From contig NZ_KN360934.1 of assembly GCF_000784355.1 (NCBI RefSeq), forward strand, positions 31,885 through 95,884: a stretch of 64,000 nucleotides of DNA. Reading direction: 5' to 3'. Numbering within the stretch: position 1 is the stretch's first letter; every line of letters starts with the position of its first letter. Under the pieces are notes generated by a model. The model saw nothing but the letters and a program-made list of their open reading frames with translations, did no database searches and was not told where the DNA came from. The position numbers were made by a program, and so were the translations under genes. This DNA is from Methanolacinia paynteri. Lineage in GTDB: Archaea > Halobacteriota > Methanomicrobia > Methanomicrobiales > Methanomicrobiaceae. Positions 1 through 7,649 of this stretch are shown in pieces.

Positions 1-158
1 TTGGGGGATTCCATCCCGAGTATTCTGTTGAGGCTGGCATTCGATTCGTCGGTGTCCACCACAAGTACCCTGTGGCCGTTTTCACTGTAATACCTGGCAA
101 GAAGGGTGGTGATTGTACTCTTGCCTGAGCCTCCTTTTCCGCATATTATTGCTTTCAT
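1..158 (-). CDS. MinD/CooC-like P-loop ATPase, N-terminal fragment
   Basis: Only the first 52 codons are in the window; the gene continues beyond the left edge. The ATG is at 158 on the minus strand. The translation begins MKAIICGKGGSGKST, which is the deviant Walker A signature (KGGxGKST) of the MinD/ParA/CooC/NifH superfamily, followed by the typical second strand ending in VLVVDTDESN. The single strand of about 20 residues before VDTDESN resembles CooC-type ATPases that help insert nickel into CO dehydrogenase, but MinD and other maturation ATPases begin in the same way, so the exact role is open. An AGTATTACT palindrome lies 13 nt upstream of the start codon at 172-180, the same box found upstream of metal-uptake-like genes further right. 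Confidence 0.8.
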   Translation of the reverse strand, partial: MKAIICGKGGSGKSTITTLLARYYSENGHRVLVVDTDESNASLNRILGMESP

Positions 159-470
159 GGTAATTCCTTTTAGTATTACTTAGTTTGAAATTCGTAATAT
201 TTAATTTGCGCGTTTTGATCCTATATTTCTAACTGCCATAAAATGCATCGTCCTGTAAATAAATGAAAATTATAACCAAAATGAATAAAAGTAATCATTT
301 AACCTCTACTTTTATTTAATTATGACAATTTCAAATAATAATGTTTATACTGTGTAACAATTAATAAAAAATTATAATTATGTCTTACTCGAAGGGGGGT
401 AAGTTGTACTTTATGTACCGGCTGGTCTGGCATTTTTATTCACAAATTTAATTGAGGTGAGAATTTGGCA
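159..470. other. AT-rich divergent intergenic region
   Basis: About 310 bases between the minus-strand ATPase and the pilin operon. The part from about 180 to 400 is strongly A+T rich and contains several TATA-like tracts (for example around 345-350 and 368-377), so promoters for both directions are expected here, but I cannot single out one TATA box with confidence. The AGTATTACT box at 172-180 is listed separately. A GAGGTGAG ribosome binding site at 454-461 serves the first pilin gene. No open reading frame is credible here. Confidence 0.6.
168..183. promoter_or_regulatory. AGTA-T-TACT palindromic box upstream of the MinD/CooC-like gene
   Basis: TTTTAGTATTACTTAG on the plus strand; the core AGTATTACT (172-180) is the complement of AGTAATACT, the core of the boxes at 6201, 6383, 11348 and 12718. 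It lies only 13 nt before the ATG at 158 of the minus-strand ATPase, so if it is an operator it would overlap the transcription start or ribosome binding region. Confidence 0.4.
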
Positions 471-1247
471 ATGCGATTTAAATTGAGAAACGAGGATGGT
501 GTATCTCCGGTCGTCGGCGTCATGCTGATGCTGGTCGTTACTATCATCATCGCTGCTGTCGTGAGCGGTTTTGCAGGGGGAATCATGGGTTCGAACAACC
601 AGAAAACACCCATGCTCTCGATGGATGCAGAGATCACAAACACCGGCTATGCTGCCGGCAGTGGATTTAAAGCGACCGTTACTTCGGTCAGCGAACCGAT
701 TGCAACAAACAATCTGAAGATTACTACATCATGGTCAACTACGAACAAAACCGAAGAGTCGTATGGCGATCCTGTGATGGGAGGGGCCACAGTTATTGGT
801 CAGGAAATTAATTACTATCAATACTCAAAATCAACGGGTATAACAACCACTAAAATTTTGCTTCCACCTTATGGATTTGGTGCAGGTGTCGAAAATTCAA
901 CACTTTTTGAGCCGTATAATGACGAGCAGTCATTTGGGGTTTTTACCTTCCAACAGGGAACAGGACTTATAGCGAACCCTAGTGGTTCAGATGATTCTCT
1001 TGGCTATGGTTATGGTATCAACAACTTAAGGTATAGTTATACCAAAGGTTCCGATGGTGAAACGGGTACGACTGGTATAACACCCACTATTGGAGAGGCA
1101 GGGATGACAGGGAAATTAGATCCTATGCAGGCGATGCTTGGCGAAGGCTGGGAGTACCTGCGTGCAGGGGATGTCGTTCAGATAAGTGTCGTTTATGTCC
1201 CGACCGGCAAAGTAATCCTTTCAAAGAATATTGCGGTGGGTGAGTGA
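471..1247 (+). CDS. Archaeal type IV pilin, long form (copy 1)
   Basis: Secreted class III (type IV) prepilin-like protein, 258 aa from ATG 471; I prefer this start over the TTG at 465 because the GAGGTGAG ribosome binding site at 454-461 is 9 nt away. The N-terminus has a short charged leader, MRFKLRNEDG, then VSPVVGVMLM and about 20 hydrophobic residues, the pattern of the archaeal type IV pilin N-terminal domain; a prepilin peptidase would cut just before VSPVVG. The rest is a glycine-, serine- and threonine-rich exported domain. Its C-terminal third, with DPMQAMLGEGWEYLRAGDVV, matches the third gene of this cluster but not the second and fourth. The gene overlaps the next by 4 nt, so the four genes form one operon. 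Adhesion pilus or minor pilin is the likely role; which one is unknown. Confidence 0.85.
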   Translation: MRFKLRNEDGVSPVVGVMLMLVVTIIIAAVVSGFAGGIMGSNNQKTPMLSMDAEITNTGYAAGSGFKATVTSVSEPIATNNLKITTSWSTTNKTEESYGDPVMGGATVIGQEINYYQYSKSTGITTTKILLPPYGFGAGVENSTLFEPYNDEQSFGVFTFQQGTGLIANPSGSDDSLGYGYGINNLRYSYTKGSDGETGTTGITPTIGEAGMTGKLDPMQAMLGEGWEYLRAGDVVQISVVYVPTGKVILSKNIAVGE

Positions 1248-1873
1248 AAATGATTAAAGAATTTTATGAAGAAGCCGTATCCCCTGTAGTCGGCGTCATG
1301 CTGATGCTGGTCGTAACCATAATCATCGCGGCTGTAGTCAGCGGTTTTGCGGGCGGAATGATAGACTCGCAGGGTGTCGCTCCGCAGGCGACCATAAAAG
1401 GAAGTTTCAGTTTAACTGACGGTCTGGCAATTCGCCATACCGGTGGAGATCCCCTTCCTATGCATGACCTGAACATTATTATGTGGGACGGTCCTACATT
1501 CGGAGAGGACGTGGAGATCATCTCTAAGCAGGTCGTGAACATGTCTCTGTTTAGAAATGCGGAAGATGAGCAGATCTATTATGAAAATAATGGAACATAT
1601 ACCGTGAATTCATTCAAGGCAGGAGAATCGATATACATCAAAGTTGATAACTGTACTCCTGAACTACTCCAGCCTGACATTATGCCGTCAGATTATGAGC
1701 ATGATGATGGTAAGTTTTATACTACCGTTGATAGTCCGGATCCTGATGAGGATGCACTTCGCTGGAGTATGTGTCTTTTCAACAACGATAACATTGGGAA
1801 CGTGTTCTATATTTCACTTAGCGATGATTCGGGAAATTCAATCGCCCAGACATCGGTTGTGGTTACGGCATGA
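1244..1873 (+). CDS. Archaeal type IV pilin, short form (copy 1)
   Basis: A 209-aa type IV pilin-like protein. The GTG at 1244 overlaps the preceding stop codon; an ATG at 1250 (MIKEFYEEAVSPVVG) is an equally possible start. After the leader comes VSPVVGVMLMLVVTIIIAAV and the glycine-rich turn SGFAGG shared by all four pilins. The exported domain is shorter than that of its upstream neighbour and resembles the fourth gene: both have a ...GLxxxHxxGD...DxxxxI pattern early in the exported part, and a near-C-terminal I(S/T)LxxxxxxG strand. It contains two or three cysteines. It is probably the partner of the long pilin encoded just before it. Confidence 0.83.
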   Translation: MKMIKEFYEEAVSPVVGVMLMLVVTIIIAAVVSGFAGGMIDSQGVAPQATIKGSFSLTDGLAIRHTGGDPLPMHDLNIIMWDGPTFGEDVEIISKQVVNMSLFRNAEDEQIYYENNGTYTVNSFKAGESIYIKVDNCTPELLQPDIMPSDYEHDDGKFYTTVDSPDPDEDALRWSMCLFNNDNIGNVFYISLSDDSGNSIAQTSVVVTA

Positions 1874-1915
1874 GGAGAGAAGTGAGGAATAATTACGAGT
1901 ATTGTGGTGAATGAA

Positions 1916-2824
1916 ATGATAAGGAAATCAAATGAAAATGCGGTCTCCCCGGTCGTCGGGGTCATGCTGCTACTCATAGTGACCATAATTATTGCTGCTG
2001 TTGTCAGTGGTTTTTCCGGCGGCCTTATCGACAGTACAGGTAAAGCCCCTGAACTGACGATGGACGTTCATATAAAGAACAATGGCTACTGGTCCGGAAG
2101 TGAGTTCTCAGCGAGAGTAACCGGTGTAGACAAGGGAATTCCTACTTCCGACCTCAAAATTGTAACCTCGTGGAATCACGAGGATTCTGACGGCAGGTTC
2201 TCCGGCGGGGCAACAATCATGCCAAAAGTGCCGAATGTGTATCTTATAATGTCAACCTCTGTTGGTGACAGTAATATGGATGCCCACTTTTACAATGCAC
2301 CTTATGGATATGGTATAGGTGTCGGCGATGCAGAAGGATCTGCAGGTACAGGAAGTGTTCAGGGGGGTTCTCCAGATAAACATTACGGGAACTATTCTCT
2401 GACTGTCGGAACTGTCATGTGGGCGGAGCCCTTCGGTGCCAGCGCAAATCCTGTGGCTGGTGCCTATACTGGAAAATCATATGACAATGTTGGATACGGT
2501 ATCACGGACAGTGACGGCAATGGCGGTCGCTGGGAATATCTGTATAGTAACGAAACTGGCATTTCTGGTAGTAAAGAGAGTGAGGGTGAATACCTGACTG
2601 GTGAAGTAGAACTCGTATTTAATCCCCCGGGAGACGGGTTTAAAGGTGAAATAGAAACGGTCACTCCTGGTACTTATCATGATCTTTCCAATTACGATGC
2701 AATGCAAGCCGTCCTTGGCAAGGACTGGGAGCAGCTTCGTGCCGGAGATATCGTTACGGTAAGCGTCGTTCATATCCCGACAGGCAAGACCATCTGGGAA
2801 GATGACGTTGTGGTGGAGGGATGA
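1916..2824 (+). CDS. Archaeal type IV pilin, long form (copy 2)
   Basis: Type IV pilin-like protein, 302 aa from ATG 1916, which has GGTGA at 1906-1910 as a ribosome binding site; in-frame GTGs at 1904 and 1907 are less likely. The leader MIRKSNENA is followed by VSPVVGVMLLLIVTIIIAAV. The mature part is a paralogue of the first pilin: early on, NNGYWSGSEF aligns with NTGYAAGSGF, and near the end DAMQAVLGKDWEQLRAGDIV aligns with the corresponding block of copy 1. A glycine/serine/tyrosine-rich middle section accounts for the extra length. It overlaps the following pilin by 4 nt (ATGA). Confidence 0.85.
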   Translation: MIRKSNENAVSPVVGVMLLLIVTIIIAAVVSGFSGGLIDSTGKAPELTMDVHIKNNGYWSGSEFSARVTGVDKGIPTSDLKIVTSWNHEDSDGRFSGGATIMPKVPNVYLIMSTSVGDSNMDAHFYNAPYGYGIGVGDAEGSAGTGSVQGGSPDKHYGNYSLTVGTVMWAEPFGASANPVAGAYTGKSYDNVGYGITDSDGNGGRWEYLYSNETGISGSKESEGEYLTGEVELVFNPPGDGFKGEIETVTPGTYHDLSNYDAMQAVLGKDWEQLRAGDIVTVSVVHIPTGKTIWEDDVVVEG

Positions 2825-3450
2825 AAAAGATGTTAATTTTACGAAATGATGAAAACGGAGTTTCGCCTGTTATCGGCGTCATGCTGATGCTGGTCGTTAC
2901 GATCATCATCGCGGCTGTCGTAAGCGGTTTTGCGGGCGGAATGATGCAGACAAAGGAGCCTGCTCCGCAGGCATCGATATCCGCATCGTACAGCCAGTAT
3001 TATGGCCTGACTATGACCCATTCTGCAGGTGATTCTATTGAAACAAGGGATGTTCGTCTATACATACGTCCTTCTGATGAATTCGGGCGCGGCCAGGACC
3101 TTTACGGCGAACTTTTGATCAACCAGGCATGTATTACCGATGCATATGGCAACCGTTGGTTAAATGCAAATGATGGTACATACGAGGTAATGTCCTGGCG
3201 CCCCGGAGAGACCATGTATATCGTTGGTGGTGAGGATCTTCAAAATAGTGGAATATTAGATAAACCGCAAGACTGGCCTCCATGCTATTATTCGGGTCTG
3301 CAGGGAGGTGCAGCCGGAGGTAATGTTGACAATTATTGTTATTTAGATAGCATAAACAACCAGATCAACATCGGGAAAACAATTACACTTGAAGTCGTGC
3401 AGAGCGACGGTCAGGTTATTGCGTCTGCCGATATGTCGGTAGAACCATAA
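2821..3450 (+). CDS. Archaeal type IV pilin, short form (copy 2)
   Basis: A 209-aa type IV pilin-like protein, exactly the length of the second gene and clearly its paralogue. It starts MKKMLILRNDENG, then VSPVIGVMLMLVVTIIIAAV and SGFAGG. The exported domain starts ASISASYSQYYGLTMTHSAGD, aligned with ATIKGSFSLTDGLAIRHTGG in copy 1. Cysteines late in the protein could form a disulfide. The gene is the last of the operon and is followed by a hairpin and T-rich tract. Confidence 0.83.
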   Translation: MKKMLILRNDENGVSPVIGVMLMLVVTIIIAAVVSGFAGGMMQTKEPAPQASISASYSQYYGLTMTHSAGDSIETRDVRLYIRPSDEFGRGQDLYGELLINQACITDAYGNRWLNANDGTYEVMSWRPGETMYIVGGEDLQNSGILDKPQDWPPCYYSGLQGGAAGGNVDNYCYLDSINNQINIGKTITLEVVQSDGQVIASADMSVEP

Positions 3451-3462
3451 ACTAAAATTTAA

Positions 3463-3522
3463 TTTCTCCGGAAAGGAGAATCAGAGGCAGGATGGTATCT
3501 GCCATCTTCCTTTCCTTTTTTT
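3463..3522 (+). terminator. Terminator-like hairpins after the pilin operon
   Basis: Two stems follow the last pilin: TCTCC/GGAGA around a short loop at about 3466-3480, and GGCAG (3486-3490) pairing with CTGCC (3499-3503). They are followed by a pyrimidine tract ending in seven T residues (3516-3522), a plausible transcription stop before the methyltransferase gene. Confidence 0.55.
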
Positions 3523-3545
3523 AATCAATTATGAGGACTGATAAA

Positions 3546-4451
3546 ATGAGCCAAAATGATGACAATATAAAATACTGGAGCGATTGCTGGAAGGCGACGA
3601 CTTCGGCAGTGCAGACGGAACAGGATGAGGACAAAGTAGCTGAAAGGTGGAACCAGAGATGGGAGAAACGCCCGAAGAGGCCGGAAGGCAGCGGCCCCGG
3701 CGAAGAGATGATGAGGAGATCCTCCCTTGAAACGATCGGCTTTCTTGAAGAGAACGGCTTTAAAATTAAAGGTTCGAAGATCCTCGATATCGGGTGCGGC
3801 CCCGGTGTTCTTTCGATTCCTCTCGCAAGACTCGGTGCCGAAGTTACATCGCTCGACATCTCGTCGACATCGCTTGAAAGAGTGGCGGAAGCGGCGGAGA
3901 AAGAATCCCTGGACGTTGAAACTATGGTGTGCTCCTGGTGGTCGGCGGATATAGACAAACTCGGCCTTAGGAACAAATACGATCTCGTAATCGCATCGAG
4001 GACTCCGTCAATTAACGATGCTGAGACCCTTGAGAGGATGATGGCATGCTCGAAGAACCTCTGCTATTATTCCAGTTTCCTCAACGTAGGTGAGAACAGG
4101 GAGCATATGGAGATCATGAAACTTCTTTCCGGCGAAGAGAAAGAACCAGAAGGAATGATGCGCAATCGCCATCACCAGGCGTATACCATGTTCTTCCCGT
4201 TTATGTACCTTTATTTCGCAGGCTATCGGCCCGTTGTAAAGATCAATCAAAAAGAGCGGGAAAAAGAAGTAAAATGGGAAGATGCCGCCGAAAAGGCGAT
4301 GCGTTTCTTCGGACACGGCCATGATCTCGACGATGAAACAAAAGATAAGGTCAGGAATTACTACCGGGATGCATCTAAAGAAGGGATGTACCGCAAAAGC
4401 CCCTCAGGTTGTCACGGTATGATGATATGGGATGTAAACGGGAGATTATAA
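3546..4451 (+). CDS. Class I SAM-dependent methyltransferase, island paralogue 1
   Basis: A 301-aa soluble protein from ATG 3546, chosen because GAGG at 3533-3536 is spaced 9 nt from it and because the N-terminus (MSQNDDNIKYWSDCWK) then lines up with the two paralogues at 7650 and 14492. SAM-binding motif I is ILDIGCGPG (around residues 80-88) followed by GAEVTSLDIS. Family-specific blocks shared by the three copies are an N-terminal W-x-x-CWK motif, a CSWWSADID block near residue 130, an ASRTPSIN/ASMTPSIN block, CYYS, FFPFMYLY and a C-terminal GMMxW. The target is unknown. All three copies sit among FmdE-like and metal-uptake-type transporter genes, so modification or synthesis of a metal ligand or cofactor is a reasonable guess but only that. 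Confidence 0.82.
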   Translation: MSQNDDNIKYWSDCWKATTSAVQTEQDEDKVAERWNQRWEKRPKRPEGSGPGEEMMRRSSLETIGFLEENGFKIKGSKILDIGCGPGVLSIPLARLGAEVTSLDISSTSLERVAEAAEKESLDVETMVCSWWSADIDKLGLRNKYDLVIASRTPSINDAETLERMMACSKNLCYYSSFLNVGENREHMEIMKLLSGEEKEPEGMMRNRHHQAYTMFFPFMYLYFAGYRPVVKINQKEREKEVKWEDAAEKAMRFFGHGHDLDDETKDKVRNYYRDASKEGMYRKSPSGCHGMMIWDVNGRL

Positions 4452-4942
4452 CAGTTACCTTTTTTTTTATAATCAAAATCCGAATTCTTCAAAGATTTTT
4501 ATCAATGATTTTTTGTAAAGTTCCGAATTTGATTATCCTGCGATTATACTCCTTTTTGAGTAGTGGTTGAAGCCTGAAAACCAGTAATCTGAGCTTATTC
4601 CAGCTGCTTTTGCAGGATTTTAGGGATCAATGTTTCAAAATCGCCCTGGAAACAGATTTTTTAGGGATTAAAACCCAAACTGCGTCGATATAACGGTACG
4701 TCATCGCCCTTTTTGTACGATTTTTATATCGATGGAAGAGGAGATCGTGGAATACGTGGCTTCTGTGTTGATTATCTAAACTTCAATTTGTGCGTATTTT
4801 TTTGTTATTCATGTTTTAATTTACAATTTAGTAATCCCCGAAAAAGTCGTACTCCTAAATTCTTTCACTGATAATTAGTTTTTGCGTGAAAATTTCATTG
4901 CCAAAAATGAAAAAGGGGGATTATTTTATTTGCTTATTATCC
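4452..4942. other. Intergenic region without genes
   Basis: About 490 bases between convergent genes. A run of T residues at 4460-4471 may end transcription of the methyltransferase. A long inverted repeat is listed separately (4685-4732). TTTCAT/ATGAAA around 4893-4910 could form a weak hairpin on the side of the membrane thioredoxin gene. I see no credible reading frame. Confidence 0.5.
4685..4732. repeat. Inverted repeat with 9-bp perfect arms
   Basis: TCGATATAA at 4685-4693 is matched exactly by TTATATCGA at 4724-4732; inside these arms GTAC at 4696-4699 and GTAC at 4715-4718 can also pair, leaving a 16-nt loop. It lies in a gene-free region between convergent genes, far from either start codon. 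It could be a terminator-like structure, a protein-binding site or part of a small RNA. Confidence 0.5.
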
Positions 4943-6145
4943 TCATACGAATGTCAAAAAAATTACATAAAATCCTATGAATGCCAGAATTATACCGAGA
5001 ATTACCTTCATCTCCCTCCTGTGTTTTTCGCGGAATTCGTCTACGGCAGCCGGTGACAGTCCGGAATATACAAGTGCGACAATAACAACAAGCGGAAGAA
5101 CGAACATCAGGTTATACAGTACGAGATAGGGCATACCCTCCCGGAATGTCATCTCCGAGGACAGGAGACTCAGAACTGCAAGGTAGATCCCTCCCGTGCA
5201 TGGAAGTTCGAAGACCCCTACAAGGACACCGAGTAAAAACGCAGCCGGAACAGATGCTTTTTTGATGATATTTCCGATAAATTCCTTTGATGATACGGGA
5301 ATACGGAGTTTCACAGGAGTATCTTCGGCAATGCCTTCATTAATGCTGAGAATACCTGCAGTTACGGCAACAACACCGGCAATGATTGAAAAGACAAGTG
5401 AGGACCCTGTGAAGGAAACGATGCTCATGATTCCCAAACCGGCTAAGATATAGAATATGAATACTGCCGATATATATGAAAATCCGATTGCGAGGATCTT
5501 TTTCTTCGAACCTGCAGCCATGAGGGAGACCAGCAGGAACACAAGTACGGCAAAAGCGCACGGATTGATGCCGTCCAGGAGGCCGGCAGTCAGGACAAGG
5601 TACGGATTTAATTTTAATTCCGGATGTTCGGAATATGATCCCGGATGACTGTGTTCGACAGGTTCGGTGTACCATCTCTTTTCATATTCCGCATCGGGTA
5701 TGGAGCGGTTTTCAACGCTCTTAAAAATATCTTCGATATTTGAATTGATCGCATCAAAACCCTCGATTACAATGGTGTCTCCCGTATATATTGCAGGGTA
5801 TGAAGGAAAGGTGATATTATGATGCTCGGCAAAATCGTATAAAGCTGTCAGGTTTTCGTCCGAAAGTTCAATATTATAATATGATACGCTGATGTTTGGG
5901 TGGTTTCCGGCAGTCTCTTCAATAACGGGCAGCGCCTTCAGGCATCCGCTGCAGTGAGTGCTGTAAAAAATGTAAACCGTCGTATTTGAATATGAAAAGT
6001 CGTGAGCAGTATTTTCTGCGGAAAAATTTACGGCACTGTTCCCGTTTGTAGAGCCGTAACCTGCATATGCCGGGCAGACGAGAATAAGCAGAAGAAATAT
6101 GCTGCAGAAAACTACTGTCTGTTTGCTGTTTAATGTACCTTTCAT
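4943..6145 (-). CDS. Secreted thioredoxin-like domain fused to a CcdA/DsbD-type membrane domain
   Basis: A 400-aa membrane protein that probably moves reducing equivalents from the cytoplasm to proteins outside the membrane. A signal peptide (hydrophobic stretch 11-26, AYA at 26-28) leads into an extracytoplasmic thioredoxin-like domain with the redox motif CSGC at 65-68. After a linker rich in H, P and S, about six membrane spans follow from around residue 185, with the two cysteines typical of CcdA/DsbD electron carriers in NPCAF and ELPCTGG. The domain order thioredoxin-CcdA is unlike bacterial DsbD. It is divergent from the secreted FmdE-like gene at 6534, and both have an AGTA(A/T)TACT box upstream, suggesting that it keeps cysteines in that exported system reduced. 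That link is inference. Confidence 0.82.
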   Translation of the reverse strand: MKGTLNSKQTVVFCSIFLLLILVCPAYAGYGSTNGNSAVNFSAENTAHDFSYSNTTVYIFYSTHCSGCLKALPVIEETAGNHPNISVSYYNIELSDENLTALYDFAEHHNITFPSYPAIYTGDTIVIEGFDAINSNIEDIFKSVENRSIPDAEYEKRWYTEPVEHSHPGSYSEHPELKLNPYLVLTAGLLDGINPCAFAVLVFLLVSLMAAGSKKKILAIGFSYISAVFIFYILAGLGIMSIVSFTGSSLVFSIIAGVVAVTAGILSINEGIAEDTPVKLRIPVSSKEFIGNIIKKASVPAAFLLGVLVGVFELPCTGGIYLAVLSLLSSEMTFREGMPYLVLYNLMFVLPLVVIVALVYSGLSPAAVDEFREKHRREMKVILGIILAFIGFYVIFLTFV

Positions 6146-6200
6146 CCGGATCAGGATTCACAAATTGTTTAATGTAATATTTGGTACACAAATAGAAAAA

Positions 6201-6209
6201 AGTAATACT
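6201..6209. promoter_or_regulatory. AGTAATACT box upstream of the thioredoxin-CcdA gene
   Basis: Perfect 4-1-4 palindrome. In the direction of the minus-strand gene it reads AGTATTACT and is followed by a T-rich run, as are the three plus-strand copies further right. Confidence 0.4.
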
Positions 6210-6379
6210 CCTGCTCTCAGGTGAGATCTTTCCCTTTTCATAATAATGCCCGACTAATGTCTAATCTCCTGGTTTAATATGACCTTAATCGGGCCTTATC
6301 TGAATGAATTTCGATTTTCTGTATTTATTATACAGTTATATTTGGTTATATAATTCGATAAAAAAGATCTGCAGATCAA

Positions 6380-6395
6380 TTTAGTAATACTTTTA
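6380..6395. promoter_or_regulatory. 16-mer box (copy 1) upstream of FmdE-like gene 1
   Basis: TTTAGTAATACTTTTA, identical to the copies at 11345-11360 and 12715-12730. It ends 138 nt before ATG 6534, so it is either a promoter/operator with a long leader RNA downstream or a distal operator. Confidence 0.55.
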
Positions 6396-6533
6396 ATGCT
6401 GCGTGTAATAATTATTATTTTGTTTTGTTGTTGCGAATATGACTGTTCTGCAAAATCTTTATGCAAGAAGGCGGATTCTGAATTCTCGTTTTTTTGCTGC
6501 AACTGCATGTTCCGATGATTAAACGGAGGAAAT

Positions 6534-7619
6534 ATGAGGACTGGTATTTTGAAATTAGTTTCAGGCATATTGCTGTTGTGCCTGCTGATTGTTCCGGCGA
6601 TGGCCGATACTGCGGATGATTTCATGTTCAAAGAGCTTGGAGAGCGTGCTGCACTCCTTGCCATGGATGAGCTTGGATTCGGATACGGCGACCCTGATGT
6701 CTTGGTCTTGACAAACGCCGGCCGTGCTGTTGTGGATGGTCAGCCGACGAATAAGGTACTATCGGGGATCACAAATATATCCGGCCTTTCAAACGGAGAT
6801 GGAAACCTCTATACAATAAACCGGGCCGACTGGAAAGCGCTCTGGATCTATTTCTATGACCGGGATACCGGAATGGGGCTCTATCTGGTTCCTGCAGACA
6901 GGTATTATACCATGACAAAGGGTGAGATCATCAGTCTTCCGCTTGAGAATACCTTCTCGACCGCAGATCTCATAACAGGTGATATTTATATGATGCTTGA
7001 AGACACCGATGCGGGCAATGCAACGCAGGAGGCACTTGGCGGGAATGCATTCTCGCTTCTTTCCATTTCGAATTCGTGGGCATACGGTGCACCGTATGAT
7101 CTCATGACCGTCGCGTCGCTTCATAACCATTTGTGCCCCGGAGTTCTCGGCGGATATATCCCTGCGAAATATGTCGAGGAAAAACTTCCTGCTGAAGAAT
7201 CTGATTCATATACGGCAGTATTCACATCAGCCTCATGCAAACTCGATGCATTCCCGATAATGTGGGACATGACGCCGGGAAAGCAGAACCTGGCAATTGT
7301 GTCCGATGGTTTTACTGAGGATTCACAGGCCGCATTCACTGAAAAATATAATGCAACGCCGGCAGGTGTATTCGTCAGGTGGAACAGCGGAGAAAAATCG
7401 GGTGATGGAATCGTAATTGCTTCTCTTCCGTCGACTTCACCTGCATATGAAGGCCCTTCGTGGGGTACAAAGGTCTATGGATCCGTTGAGAAGGTAAAAT
7501 GTCTTGGCGATCTCGACAGCATCTATACCACGATCTACGAGTTCAAGGTTGACAGTGATGAGCTTTCCGAACTTAAAAATCCTGAAAACAACCCCTATGA
7601 AGTCATAGGGATGATTTAA
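6534..7619 (+). CDS. Secreted FmdE-domain protein 1
   Basis: A 361-aa exported protein. A signal peptide (MRTGILKLVSGILLLCLLIV, then PAMA) ends near residue 24. The C-terminal half contains the FmdE signature: LHNHLCPGVLGGY at about 196-208, with a His, Cys and Gly-rich turn expected to bind a metal, and a further Cys at 235. FmdE domains were named after a gene next to molybdenum formylmethanofuran dehydrogenase; their biochemical role is not settled, and most are not secreted as far as I know. Residues 25-180 form an additional N-terminal domain shared with the paralogue at 11484. Both proteins end in NNPYEVIGM. A GGAGGAAAT ribosome binding site supports the start. The methyltransferase paralogue 2 follows after 30 nt in the same direction, so the two are probably one operon. 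Confidence 0.8.
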   Translation: MRTGILKLVSGILLLCLLIVPAMADTADDFMFKELGERAALLAMDELGFGYGDPDVLVLTNAGRAVVDGQPTNKVLSGITNISGLSNGDGNLYTINRADWKALWIYFYDRDTGMGLYLVPADRYYTMTKGEIISLPLENTFSTADLITGDIYMMLEDTDAGNATQEALGGNAFSLLSISNSWAYGAPYDLMTVASLHNHLCPGVLGGYIPAKYVEEKLPAEESDSYTAVFTSASCKLDAFPIMWDMTPGKQNLAIVSDGFTEDSQAAFTEKYNATPAGVFVRWNSGEKSGDGIVIASLPSTSPAYEGPSWGTKVYGSVEKVKCLGDLDSIYTTIYEFKVDSDELSELKNPENNPYEVIGMI

Positions 7620-7649
7620 ACAACTACATTTATTTTTAAAGGTGTTAAT

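Larger units (their letters stand above)
6146..6533. promoter_or_regulatory. Divergent promoter region between redox gene and FmdE-like gene
   Basis: A 388-base A+T-rich spacer separating the divergent genes. It holds two copies of the palindromic box, one serving each direction: AGTAATACT at 6201-6209 (about 55 nt before the minus-strand start, read there as AGTATTACTTTTTT) and TTTAGTAATACTTTTA at 6380-6395 (138 nt before the plus-strand start). In both directions the box is followed by a T-rich run. A GGAGGAAAT ribosome binding site directly precedes ATG 6534. Confidence 0.5.

Noticed and set aside
6396..6533. Riboswitch in the leaders downstream of the 16-mer boxes
   Set aside because: The three leaders (before 6534, 11484 and 12859) share no clear sequence or paired stems by eye.
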